From the NCBI RefSeq assembly GCF_039542035.1, contig NZ_BAABHJ010000018.1, forward strand, positions 1-44,613: a DNA stretch of 44,613 nucleotides, in the 5' to 3' direction. A program made the position numbers and the translations under genes. Below the pieces are notes generated by a model. The model had not been told where the DNA came from and searched no databases. It saw only the letters and a program-made list of their open reading frames with translations. Positions 33,285 to 41,295 of this stretch are shown here, one piece after another (the first letter of the stretch is position 1; each line of letters begins with the position of its first letter). The DNA is from Actinoallomurus liliacearum (GTDB lineage Bacteria > Actinomycetota > Actinomycetes > Streptosporangiales > Streptosporangiaceae).

Positions 33285-34204
33285 GCCGGACACCGGACGA
33301 GGACCTCGTGGCCGAGGCCGCCCTCGGCGGGCCGGTCGGGCACGGGACGGAGAGCGGGACCGTGTACCGCCGGTTCGACGTCGCGCGTACGGGCCGGTTC
33401 CTGCTGCGCCGCCCGGGGCTTCTCCTATCGATCCTCCTGGTCGCCGCGGTCTGCGCGGCCTCCTTCGGGCCCGGCCTGTTCACCGCGCGCGATCCCCTCA
33501 CCGGGACGCCGTCGCGGGCGTTCCGGCCGCCGAGCGCGGCGCACTGGTTCGGCACCGACGAGCTCGGTCGCGACCTGTACGCCCGGGTCGTGCACGGCGC
33601 CGCCCTCTCGCTGAAGGCGACGCTCATCGCGGTGGCGGTCGCCTTCGTCCTCGGCGGACTGCTCGGCCTGCTCGCCGGGTTCGTCGGCCGCTGGGTCGAG
33701 GACGTGCTGATGCGGTTCGTCGACGTGCTGCTGTCCATCCCCGCACTGTTCCTGTCGCTGGCCATCGTCACCGCGCTCGGCTACGGGACGGTCAAGGTCG
33801 CGATCGCCGTCGGCGTGGCGAGCGTGGCCACGTTCGCCCGCGTGATGCGGGCCGAGGTACTGCGGGTGCGCCAGGCCGTCTTCGTCGAGGCGGCCCGTTC
33901 CTGCGGAGTGCGCTGGTCCGGCGTGCTGGCCCGCCACGTGCTGCCCAACGCGATCGGCCCGGTCCTGGTGCTGGCCACGCTGGACTTCGGCACGGCGATC
34001 CTCGCGGTGTCCGCGCTGAGCTTCCTCGGCTACGGCGCGGCGCCACCGGCGCCCGAGTGGGGCACGCTGATCTCCGAGGGGCGCAACTACCTCGCGAACG
34101 CCTGGTGGATGACCGCGCTGCCCGGGCTGACCATCGCGACGACCGTGCTCGCCACCAACCGGATCGCCCGCGCGCTGGACGGCGAGTTCGCGAGGGCCTC
34201 ATGA
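33281..34204 (+). CDS. ABC transporter permease, DppC type
   Basis: The 307-residue protein is the second permease. After a cytoplasmic leader it has HWFGTDELGRDLYARVVHGA (the DppC signature), five to six helices, and the EAA loop FVEAARSCGVRWSGVLARHVLPNAIGPVLV. The ATG at 33281 overlaps the upstream stop. An unrelated reading frame is open from 30734 without a stop; only this C-terminal part of it is coding. The stop overlaps a 23-codon reading frame that leads to the fused ATPase gene. Confidence 0.94.
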   Translation: MSRTPDEDLVAEAALGGPVGHGTESGTVYRRFDVARTGRFLLRRPGLLLSILLVAAVCAASFGPGLFTARDPLTGTPSRAFRPPSAAHWFGTDELGRDLYARVVHGAALSLKATLIAVAVAFVLGGLLGLLAGFVGRWVEDVLMRFVDVLLSIPALFLSLAIVTALGYGTVKVAIAVGVASVATFARVMRAEVLRVRQAVFVEAARSCGVRWSGVLARHVLPNAIGPVLVLATLDFGTAILAVSALSFLGYGAAPPAPEWGTLISEGRNYLANAWWMTALPGLTIATTVLATNRIARALDGEFARAS

Positions 34205-34272
34205 CCGAGCGAAGCGAGGGAGTCATTAGGCACAGCACCTTGGTCATGAGGCCGACGAAGGAGGCTCCATGA
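34201..34272 (+). CDS. Possible 23-residue coupled spacer peptide
   Basis: ATG 34201 overlaps the permease stop and its TGA overlaps the ATG of the next gene, so this short frame exactly fills the gap and could carry ribosomes across by coupling. The peptide begins MTERSEGVIRHSTL. Within it GAGCGAAGCGAG (34207-34218) reads the same in both directions along one strand, a motif I associate with a repeat scattered in actinobacterial genomes. Whether it is translated is unknown; it may simply be an inserted repeat with a chance frame. Confidence 0.3.
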   Translation: MTERSEGVIRHSTLVMRPTKEAP

Positions 34273-36005
34273 CCGGTGGCCCACTGCTGGAGATCCGGGG
34301 ACTGACCGTCTCCTACCGCACCAGGACCGGCCGGCTCACGGCCGTACGCGGCGTCGACCTCGACGTACACCCCGGTGAGATCGTCGCGCTCGTGGGCGAG
34401 TCGGGGTCCGGCAAGAGCACGACCGCGCACGCCGTTCCCCGGCTGCTCGCCGACAACGCCGTCATCGACGCCGGCCGGATCCGGTTCGCCGGCGAGGACC
34501 TCACACGGCTGCCCGAACGCGGGCTCCGCGTCGTACGCGGAGCGAGGATCGGCCTGGTGCCGCAGGATCCGACCGTGTCACTGAACCCGGTGAAGCGGGT
34601 CGGCGAGCAGGTCGCGGAGGTGCTGCGCCTGCACGGCCTGGCCACCCGCCGCTCGGCGCCGGCGGCCGCGGTCCAGGTGCTGGAACGCGCCGGCCTGCCC
34701 GACCCGGAGGTACGCGCCCGGCAGTATCCGCACGAACTGTCCGGTGGCATGCGGCAGCGCGCGCTGATCGCGATCGCCGTCGCCGCCTCGCCGGAGCTCA
34801 TCGTCGCGGACGAGCCGACCAGCGCGCTGGACGTCACGGTGCAGCGCCGGATCCTCGACCATCTCGAGCACCTGACCGGCGAACTCGGCAGCGCGGTCCT
34901 CCTCGTCACCCACGACCTCGGCGTGGCCGCGGACCGGGCACAGCGTATCGTCGTGATGTCCCAGGGACGCGTGGTCGAGGCCGGTCCCACCCGAAGGGTC
35001 CTCGACGATCCGCAGGACGCGTACACCCGGCGGCTGCTGCGGAGCGCGCCGAGCATCACCGCCGTCCGGCCACGCGTCCGGCCGGCGAGCGCCTCCTCGT
35101 CCGGCACAGCCTCGTCCGGCACAGCCTCGTCCGGCACAGGCTCGAACGGCACGGCGCCGCTGGTCGTCGCCGAGCATCTCGTGAAGGAGTTCCCGCTGCC
35201 GCAGGGGCGGGGCGCCGCGGGTACGGTGCGGGCCGTCGACGACGTCGGCCTTACCGTCCATCGCGGCCGGACGCTGGCCCTGGTCGGTGAGTCGGGCTCC
35301 GGCAAGTCGACCACGGCGCGTCTGGTGCTGCGCCTCGCCGAGCCGTCCTCGGGGCGGATCGTCTTCGACGGCGAGGACGTCACCGCCGTCGGCGGCGCGG
35401 CGCTGCGGCGGCTGCGGCGCCGCGCCCAACTCGTCTACCAGAACCCGTACGCCTCGCTCGACCCGCGGTTCTCGATCGGTGAAGTGATCACCGAGCCGCT
35501 GCGGGCCTTCCGGATCGGCGACCGGGCCTCCCGCACGGCCCGCGCGCGGGAGCTGCTCGACCGGGTGGCACTCCCGGCCGCGACACTGGACCGCCGACCG
35601 GCCGAGCTGTCCGGCGGGCAGCGTCAGCGGGTCGCGATCGCCCGCGCGCTCGCCCTCGAACCCGACCTGGTCGTGTGCGACGAGCCGGTCTCGGCGCTGG
35701 ACGTCTCCGTCCAGGCCCAGGTGCTGGAACTGCTCGCCGAGCTGCAGGCCGACATGGGCGTGGCCTACCTGTTCATCTCCCACGACCTCGCCGTCGTACG
35801 GCAGATCGCGCACCGGGTCGCCGTGCTCAAAGACGGGCGCGTCGTCGAGACCGGACCGACCGAGCAGATCTTCGGCACCCCTGCACACCCCCACACCCGC
35901 GAACTGCTGGCCGCCATCCCCGGCCGGAGAGCACGCGCCGGAACCGACCCCGGGCGCACGTCGACTGGAGGAGCCGAGATGACCACCGCCGGAACCGACG
36001 CATGA
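34269..36005 (+). CDS. Fused DppD-DppF-type ABC transporter ATPase (two nucleotide-binding domains)
   Basis: The 578-residue protein holds two complete ABC ATPases. Domain 1: Walker A GESGSGKST (43-51), signature LSGGMRQR (157-164), Walker B LIVADEPTSALD (177-188), switch His in VTHDLG. Domain 2: Walker A again GESGSGKST (340-348), signature LSGGQRQR, DEPVSALDVSVQAQ and ISHDLA. In most operons these are two genes, dppD and dppF; here a Ser/Gly/Thr/Ala linker (about 275-295), encoded by a short tandem repeat, joins them. Such fusions are known in actinobacteria and other groups. AAGGAGG precedes the ATG. It powers the importer formed by the two upstream permeases. Confidence 0.94.
   Translation: MTGGPLLEIRGLTVSYRTRTGRLTAVRGVDLDVHPGEIVALVGESGSGKSTTAHAVPRLLADNAVIDAGRIRFAGEDLTRLPERGLRVVRGARIGLVPQDPTVSLNPVKRVGEQVAEVLRLHGLATRRSAPAAAVQVLERAGLPDPEVRARQYPHELSGGMRQRALIAIAVAASPELIVADEPTSALDVTVQRRILDHLEHLTGELGSAVLLVTHDLGVAADRAQRIVVMSQGRVVEAGPTRRVLDDPQDAYTRRLLRSAPSITAVRPRVRPASASSSGTASSGTASSGTGSNGTAPLVVAEHLVKEFPLPQGRGAAGTVRAVDDVGLTVHRGRTLALVGESGSGKSTTARLVLRLAEPSSGRIVFDGEDVTAVGGAALRRLRRRAQLVYQNPYASLDPRFSIGEVITEPLRAFRIGDRASRTARARELLDRVALPAATLDRRPAELSGGQRQRVAIARALALEPDLVVCDEPVSALDVSVQAQVLELLAELQADMGVAYLFISHDLAVVRQIAHRVAVLKDGRVVETGPTEQIFGTPAHPHTRELLAAIPGRRARAGTDPGRTSTGGAEMTTAGTDA
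35095..35154 (+). repeat. 15-bp tandem repeat in the ATPase linker
   Basis: CCTCGTCCGGCACAG occurs three times without change (35095, 35110, 35125), followed by a degraded fourth unit. Each unit is five codons and encodes a SSGTA-type linker. The perfect copies suggest recent slippage, which could vary the linker length between strains. Confidence 0.88.
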
Positions 36006-37021
36006 CCGCGATCCGTTCGCTCTCCTTCCTCACCCCCGGCAACTATCCCGACGACGACCCGTACGCCGGGCTGGAGGCGACGCTCCGGCTGTTCGAGTTC
36101 GGCGAGCGCGAGGGCTTCGACGGCGGCTGGATCCGGCAGCGGCACCTGGAACACGGCGTCTCGTCGGCGGCGGTGTTCCTCGCGGCCGCGAGTCAGCGCA
36201 CCACGCGCATCGAACTGGGGACCGCGGTGATCCCCATCGGCTACGAGAATCCGTTCCGGCTGGCCGAGGACCTCACGACCGTCGACGTGCTCGCCCGCGG
36301 CCGGCTGCAACCGGGGTTCAGCACCGGGATGCCGCACGCCGACCTGCTGGGTGACCTGGTGCACGACGGCGACTGGCGTTCCTACGACCTGTCGTACGGG
36401 CGGATCGGCCGCCTGATCGACAACCTGCGCGGCGACCACCTCGGCGGCCCGGACACCGTCATCCACTCGCCCGGGAACGTCCAGCGGCCGCGGCTGCAGC
36501 CGCGGAGCCCGGGACTGCTCGACCGGATCTGGTACGGCGGGGGCAGCCTGCGGTCCGTCCGCTGGGCCGCCGAGCACGGGCTGAACCTGCTGACCGGGAA
36601 CATCGTCCAGGGGGAGGGCGGCGACGACTTCGTGACCGCGCAACTCGCGCTGATCGCGGAGTATCGCCGCCGCCTGCCTCCGGGTCGGCCCGGCCGGGTG
36701 GCGCTGGGCCGGGTCGTCGTGCCGCTCGACGGCGCGGACGCGGCGACCCGGGAACGCTACCGCCGCTACGCGGCGAGCCGGCGCGAACGCACCCTCAAGC
36801 CACAGGGGGAGCGGCGGATCCTCTTCGCCCCCGACCTGGTCGGCACGGCCGAAGAGATCGTCGAACGCCTGCGCGCCGACCGCGCCGTGGCCGCGGTCTC
36901 CGAGCTGCGCCTGGAGCTGCCCTACGAGTTCGACGAGCGGGACTACGCGCAGATCCTCCGCGACGTCCGCACGCTCATCGCGCCGGAGCTGGGCTGGTGG
37001 CCCGCCGAGGACGTCCGGTGA
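36002..37021 (+). CDS. LLM-class flavin-dependent oxidoreductase 4
   Basis: The 339-residue luciferase-like protein has SLSFLTPGNYPDDDPYAGLEATLRLFEFGEREGFDGGWIRQRH, IELGTAVIPIGYENPFRLAEDLTTVDVLARGRLQPGFSTG and IWYGGGSLRSVRWAAEHGLNLLTGN. It starts at ATG 36002 within the ATPase stop (ATGA), so it is part of the same operon. It is the fourth LLM protein here and belongs to yet another branch. Reduced flavin presumably comes from the reductase encoded upstream. A strong hairpin at 37030 ends the operon. Confidence 0.87.
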   Translation: MTAIRSLSFLTPGNYPDDDPYAGLEATLRLFEFGEREGFDGGWIRQRHLEHGVSSAAVFLAAASQRTTRIELGTAVIPIGYENPFRLAEDLTTVDVLARGRLQPGFSTGMPHADLLGDLVHDGDWRSYDLSYGRIGRLIDNLRGDHLGGPDTVIHSPGNVQRPRLQPRSPGLLDRIWYGGGSLRSVRWAAEHGLNLLTGNIVQGEGGDDFVTAQLALIAEYRRRLPPGRPGRVALGRVVVPLDGADAATRERYRRYAASRRERTLKPQGERRILFAPDLVGTAEEIVERLRADRAVAAVSELRLELPYEFDERDYAQILRDVRTLIAPELGWWPAEDVR

Positions 37022-37029
37022 CCGACGGC

Positions 37030-37059
37030 GGCCGCCGGCGCGGGCCTCGGCCGGCGGCC
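37030..37059. terminator. Terminator after the LLM/ABC operon
   Basis: GGCCGCCGGC (37030-37039) pairs perfectly with GCCGGCGGCC (37050-37059), ten-base loop, followed by CCCTTCGTT. It lies nine bases after the stop, between convergent genes. Confidence 0.8.
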
Positions 37060-37090
37060 CCCTTCGTTCCGCCGGATCCCCGGGCGCGGG

Positions 37091-39247
37091 CTACCGGCCG
37101 CTGTAGGCGTAGTGGCTCTCCTCGCCCTGCGGTTCGTGCCGCAGCCGCTCTCCCTCGATGTCGAGGTCGGGCAGAACGCGGTCCAGGCGGCGGGGCAGCC
37201 ACCAGGCGGCGCGGCCGAGCAGTGCCATGACGGCGGGTACGAGCGTCATGCGGACGATGAAGGCGTCGATGAACACGCCGATGGACAGGGCGAAGCCGAT
37301 GGACTTGATGATGGGGTCCGGTGTGATCATGAATCCGGCGAAGACGGAGATCATGATGATGGCGGCGGCGGTGACGACGCGGGCGTTGGCGCCCAGGCCG
37401 TTGATGGTGGCCTGACGTGGGCTGTCGCCGTGGACGTGGTCCTCGCGCATCTTCGAGACCAGGAAGACCTCATAGTCCATGGCCAGGCCGAACAGGATGC
37501 CGATCAGGATGATGGGCAGGAAGCTGATCAGCGGGCCGGGCGTGTCGACGCCGATCAGGGAGGCCAGGTGTCCCTGCTGGAAGACGGCCGTGGTGATGCC
37601 GAAGGTCGCCCCGACGGTCAGCAGGAACCCGGCCGCGGCCTTGAGCGGTACGAGGATGGACCGGAAGACCAGCATCAGCAGCACGATCGACAGGCCCACG
37701 ACCAGCAGCAGGTAGACGGGCAGGGCGCCGGAGAGCGTCTCGGAGATGTCGATGCCGACCGCGGTCGTGCCGGTCAGCGCGACGTCGGCGCCGTGGACGG
37801 CGGCCACCCTGTCCCGGATGGCGTGCACGGTGTCCTCGGTGGCGGCGTCGCTGGGGCCGGTGGTGGGGATGACGGCCACCAGAGCGGTGGTGCCGGCCTG
37901 GTTGAACCGGGCGGGGGCGACGGCCCGCACGCCGCGGACGCCGCCGATGAGGGCGGCGGTCTGCTGAGCGGCGGCGCGGGCGGCCGCCGGGTTCTGACCG
38001 GAGACCACGGCGATGAGCTGTCCGTTGAAGCCCTTGCCGAACCCCTCGCTGATCAGGTCGTACGCCTTGCGCTGGGCGGAGTCCTTGGCCGCGGTGCCGG
38101 AGTCGGGCAGCGCCAGGCGCATGTCGGTTACCGGCAGGGCCAGCGCGCCGAGCGCCAGCACTCCGGCCAGCAGCATCGGCACGCGCGAACGCGTGACGAT
38201 CCGGCCCCACCGGTACCCGAACCCCTCCTTCTCGTGGGCGCCCACGCGGCCGGCGCGGTGGCGGCGGGGCAGGACCCGGGCGCCGGCGAAGGCCAGCACC
38301 GCCGGCAGCAGGGTGAGGGCGACGAACACGGCGACCGCGACGGTGGCCGCGGCGGCCAGGCCCATGGCGGCCAGGAAGGGGATGCCGACCACCGACAGGC
38401 CGGCGAGGGCGATGACCACGGTGGCACCGGCGAAGACCACGGCCGATCCGGCGGTGCCGATCGCCCGCCCGGCCGCCTCGGGGGCCGCCATCCCGTCCAG
38501 CAGGTACTGGCGGTAGCGGGAGGTGATGAACAGTGAGTAGTCGATGCCGACGGCCAGGCCCAGCATCAGCGCCAGTATCGGAGTGGTGGAACTGAGCTGG
38601 ATGACACCGGTCAGCGCGTACAGCCCGGCCATCCCGACGCCGACGCCGAGCAGCGCGTTCAGCAGGGTCATCCCGGCGGCCACCAGGGAGCCGAGGGTGA
38701 TGAGCAGGACGACGGCGGCGATCAGCACGCCGATCCCCTCGGTGGCCTCCCCGCCCCCGTTGTTCTTGGCGACGTCGCCGCCGACCTCCACCCGCAGGCC
38801 GCCGTCCTCGCGCGCGATCTTCTTGTACGCGGTGCGCTGAGCGTCGGTGATGTCGGCGATCGGCGCGGCGAACTGGACCTGGACGAGGGCGTAGCGGCCG
38901 TCGGGCGAGACCGATCGGGCCTGGAAGGGGTCGGTGGCGGCGACCACGCCGGGGATCGCGCCGGCCTGCCGGACGATCGGCGAGACCTGCGCCTCGGTCA
39001 ACCTCCCGCCCGGTGGGGCGGCGACGACGATGGTGCCGGTGGCGCCGCCGGCGGCGGGGAACTGCTTCCGCAGGGCGTCCAGCGCCCGCTGCGACTCGGT
39101 TCCCGGCATGCGGAAATCATTGGTCGTCGAACCGCTGAACGCGGCCGCCGCCCCACCCAGCACCGCCAGCAGGAGCAGCCAGACGGCGATGACCCGGCCG
39201 CGGCGCCGGAAGCACACGCGGCCGAGCCGGTAAAGCAGACTCGCCAT
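37091..39247 (-). CDS. MMPL-family RND-type exporter 1
   Basis: The 718-residue protein has the MMPL plan of two repeats, each with one helix, a large outside loop and a bundle of helices: RRRGRVIAVWLLLLAVLGG (TM1), GLAVGIDYSLFITSRYR (the conserved GxxxDY motif of the first bundle), IPFLAAMGLAAAATVAVAVFVALTLLPAVL, and in the second half GLAMDYEVFLVSKMREDHVHG. The Asp-Tyr pairs carry the proton relay. Actinobacterial MMPLs export lipids, siderophores or drugs. A TetR gene with a strong operator lies upstream on the same strand and probably controls it. The cargo is unknown. Confidence 0.92.
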   Translation of the reverse strand: MASLLYRLGRVCFRRRGRVIAVWLLLLAVLGGAAAAFSGSTTNDFRMPGTESQRALDALRKQFPAAGGATGTIVVAAPPGGRLTEAQVSPIVRQAGAIPGVVAATDPFQARSVSPDGRYALVQVQFAAPIADITDAQRTAYKKIAREDGGLRVEVGGDVAKNNGGGEATEGIGVLIAAVVLLITLGSLVAAGMTLLNALLGVGVGMAGLYALTGVIQLSSTTPILALMLGLAVGIDYSLFITSRYRQYLLDGMAAPEAAGRAIGTAGSAVVFAGATVVIALAGLSVVGIPFLAAMGLAAAATVAVAVFVALTLLPAVLAFAGARVLPRRHRAGRVGAHEKEGFGYRWGRIVTRSRVPMLLAGVLALGALALPVTDMRLALPDSGTAAKDSAQRKAYDLISEGFGKGFNGQLIAVVSGQNPAAARAAAQQTAALIGGVRGVRAVAPARFNQAGTTALVAVIPTTGPSDAATEDTVHAIRDRVAAVHGADVALTGTTAVGIDISETLSGALPVYLLLVVGLSIVLLMLVFRSILVPLKAAAGFLLTVGATFGITTAVFQQGHLASLIGVDTPGPLISFLPIILIGILFGLAMDYEVFLVSKMREDHVHGDSPRQATINGLGANARVVTAAAIIMISVFAGFMITPDPIIKSIGFALSIGVFIDAFIVRMTLVPAVMALLGRAAWWLPRRLDRVLPDLDIEGERLRHEPQGEESHYAYSGR

Positions 39248-39380
39248 GAGAGGGAAGCCTTTCGTTCTTCGAGATCGGGCAGAGCGGCAGCGGGGAACGG
39301 CCGCGCGGTACGGACTCGCGGTCCGGGTGGGGAGCGGTCGGGGCGATCAGGTGGGGTCGGTGACGGCCGGGATGAGGGGC

Positions 39381-39935
39381 TCAGCCGCGAGCGCGGCCGA
39401 TCGTCCGCAGCGCGGTGCGGATCAGCGCCTCGCGCAAGGTCTCGTCGTCCAGCGGCAGATCGGCGGCACCGGTGACGAACATGCCGCCCAGGGTCATGAG
39501 GGCGGCGACCTCGTCCTGCGGTTCGGACGAGCCGCCCGCCATCGCGACGACGAGCCGCCGCCCGATGCCGTCCACGCCCTGGAGACGGAGCTCCGGGAGG
39601 GCGGCGGCGTCGGACATGTTGTCGAACAGCAGCTTGAACTCCTGCCGGAACCGTACGGCCAGGTCGGCGACCCCGCAGACCGCCGCCTCCGGGATCGCCT
39701 CGCCGGCCAGGCCGGCCAGCCGGCCGTCCAGCGCGACCAGTTCCTTGCCGACCGGCAGCAGCAACTCGGCCAATATCGCCTCCTTGTTGCTGAAGTGGTA
39801 CAGCAAGGACGCCTTGGAACAGTCGACGTCCGAGGCGATGTCGGCGAGAGACGTCCCACGGAATCCGTGTTGGACGAACAAAGTCAACGCGGAGGCGAGG
39901 AGCCGGTCGCGTAGTCCAGTGGATGACCGAGACAT
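39381..39935 (-). CDS. TetR-family regulator of MMPL exporter 1
   Basis: The 184-residue protein has a TetR helix-turn-helix at residues about 7-55 (RDRLLASALTLFVQHGFRGTSLADIASDVDCSKASLLYHFSNKEAILAELL), then a helical ligand domain. It reads toward the MMPL gene with 133 bp between. A 34-bp palindrome at 39949-39982 begins 14 bases upstream of its start, so it almost certainly represses itself and, through a shared or read-through message, the exporter. Confidence 0.9.
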   Translation of the reverse strand: MSRSSTGLRDRLLASALTLFVQHGFRGTSLADIASDVDCSKASLLYHFSNKEAILAELLLPVGKELVALDGRLAGLAGEAIPEAAVCGVADLAVRFRQEFKLLFDNMSDAAALPELRLQGVDGIGRRLVVAMAGGSSEPQDEVAALMTLGGMFVTGAADLPLDDETLREALIRTALRTIGRARG

Positions 39936-39948
39936 GTATCCACCGTAA

Positions 39949-39982
39949 CTGTCCGATCGGTCAGAACTGACCGATCGGACAG
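39949..39982. promoter_or_regulatory. 34-bp perfect palindromic TetR operator
   Basis: CTGTCCGATCGGTCAG (39949-39964) is exactly complementary to CTGACCGATCGGACAG (39967-39982) around AA. Each half itself contains the palindrome CCGATCGG, so it can hold two TetR dimers 18 bp apart. It lies directly upstream of the TetR start. Confidence 0.9.
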
Positions 39983-40026
39983 GAAAAGGCTGTGGCCTTG
40001 ATCACCCGTGCTGGCGGGCCCGGGGA

Positions 40027-40290
40027 CTATTTCTCGCTCTCCCGGTCGAGCTGCTCTTCCAGCTCCGTGAGAAGGCGGCGCTCCGCGGGGGAGAGGTCGG
40101 CGTAGGAGGTGATTCGCTCCGGGTGCGGCCGTCCGGGCGGCCTGTGGGGTTCCTGGCGGGCCGCCGCGGCGCGCAGGGCGAAGTACGCCTCGGGGCTCGG
40201 CCAGGCGTACGCGCCCATCAGCATCATGCCTGCCTGGAGGTAGCGCATGATCCGCCGCAGGGCCCCACTTTCCCGATCTTCTCTTCGCAT
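40027..40290 (-). CDS. Small hypothetical protein
   Basis: The 87-residue frame has a basic start (MRREDRESGALRR), a short hydrophobic stretch (YLQAGMMLMGAYAW) and a charged end (YADLSPAERRLLTELEEQLDRESEK) that forms a likely amphipathic helix. GAAGGG lies seven bases before ATG 40290; the frame could also start at GTG 40320. It follows a TetR gene on the same strand by 117 bp. I recognise no family. The pattern LSPAERRLLTELEEQL is a little like small actinobacterial membrane-associated proteins. Confidence 0.5.
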   Translation of the reverse strand: MRREDRESGALRRIMRYLQAGMMLMGAYAWPSPEAYFALRAAAARQEPHRPPGRPHPERITSYADLSPAERRLLTELEEQLDRESEK

Positions 40291-40407
40291 GCAGGGCCCT
40301 TCGGTGACGAGATCCTGCACCCGAGCGTCGCCGGACGGGCTATCCGGCCGGTCGAGGATCGCTGGACCCGGCGGGCCGCTGGAGAGAGGTCCGTCCGGTG
40401 TCCGGGC

Positions 40408-41175
40408 TCACGTCTCGGTCGAAGGGGGTGGCGCGTCTTCGGCGTACGTCCGGAGGCCGCGCAGGAGGAGGTCGATCCCGAATGTGAAGCGCGCGTCGAA
40501 GTCGGTGTCGAAGAGGGCGTCCGCCATCCGATGGACATGGGGGAACCTGTCGGCGGGCAGGGACTGCAGGTAGCCGCGGAACATGTCCATGATCTGGTCG
40601 GGCGGCAGGTCCTCGCCGATCGGGGACGCCACCCCGAGGCCCTCCTCGAAGGCGAACGCGCCGACGTACAGGCCGAACACGTCACCGAGGTAGGCGATCG
40701 TCTGGTCCGGGATGCCCACCGGGGTCAGCAGTTGGAAAAGCCATTCGGTGAAGCGGGCGATCGTCGGGCCGGAGGGGATGCGGCCCAGGGAGATCCGGGC
40801 GATGTCCCGATGGTGGTTCATGAGCCCGCGCATCTGGCCGGCGAGTTCTTCGAGCTGCTCGTACCATCGCGACGGGTCGGGTTCGGGCAGCCTGATCTCA
40901 TCGGTCACCCGCTCATGGAGGAGCTGGAGCAGCTCGTCCTTGTTGCGGACGTGGCCGTAGATCGAGGCCGGGCCGGTTCCCAGCTCGTCGCTCACCCGGC
41001 GCATCGACAGGCCTTCGAGGCCCTCCCGGTCCAGGACGCGCAGGGCCGCGTCCAGGATCGCCTCGCGAGTGAGGGGTATCCGCGGGGGCTTGGCGGCGGG
41101 CCGCCACCCGGGGGTGGGCAGACCGTCGGGCTCCTGCTCATCGCCGGCGGCCGGGCCGCCTCGAACAGATTCCAT
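40408..41175 (-). CDS. TetR/AcrR-family regulator of MMPL exporter 2
   Basis: The protein of about 255 residues has a TetR helix-turn-helix (PLTREAILDAALRVLDREGLEGLSMRRVSDELGTGPASIYGHVRNKDELLQLL) and a tetracycline-repressor-like C-terminal domain with a conserved helix set (DQTIAYLGDVFGLYVGAFAFEEG). Start ATG 41175 is the most family-like; the frame is open to 41217. No Shine-Dalgarno is clear for either. It is divergent from the second MMPL gene, with two GAAC-N3-GTTC dyads in the gap. Confidence 0.87.
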   Translation of the reverse strand: MESVRGGPAAGDEQEPDGLPTPGWRPAAKPPRIPLTREAILDAALRVLDREGLEGLSMRRVSDELGTGPASIYGHVRNKDELLQLLHERVTDEIRLPEPDPSRWYEQLEELAGQMRGLMNHHRDIARISLGRIPSGPTIARFTEWLFQLLTPVGIPDQTIAYLGDVFGLYVGAFAFEEGLGVASPIGEDLPPDQIMDMFRGYLQSLPADRFPHVHRMADALFDTDFDARFTFGIDLLLRGLRTYAEDAPPPSTET

Positions 41176-41198
41176 AACTTGATCATTGTACCTGCTCA

Positions 41199-41209
41199 GA
41201 ACGATGTTC
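41199..41209. promoter_or_regulatory. TetR operator copy, regulator side
   Basis: GAAC-GAT-GTTC, a perfect four-base-arm dyad, 24 bp upstream of the TetR start at 41175. It is the same element as at 41269, so likely one protein binds both. Confidence 0.6.
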
Positions 41210-41225
41210 CTATTCAAGATATGGC

Positions 41226-41254
41226 TTGACGCCCCTCATCGCCTGGGCAAGAAT
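41226..41254 (+). promoter_or_regulatory. Promoter of MMPL exporter 2
   Basis: TTGACG (41226-41231), 17 bp, AAGAAT (41249-41254). The -35 is strong and the -10 weak. Transcription would begin near 41261, so the dyad at 41269 would lie just downstream of the start and block elongation or initiation. Confidence 0.55.
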
Positions 41255-41268
41255 GACGTTCGTCAACT

Positions 41269-41279
41269 GAACAGTGTTC
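41269..41279. promoter_or_regulatory. TetR operator copy, exporter side
   Basis: GAAC-AGT-GTTC, identical in form to 41199-41209, 16 bp before the exporter ATG. Confidence 0.65.
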
Positions 41280-41295
41280 GCCTCGAGGAGAGGCA

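Noticed and set aside
30734..34204. A plus-strand frame open for 1,156 codons across the reductase-downstream genes
   Set aside because: It is Arg/Gly/Ala/Pro-rich and out of frame with the binding protein and first permease, which have clear motifs. Only its part from 33281 is real (DppC). Long open shadows are normal at this GC.
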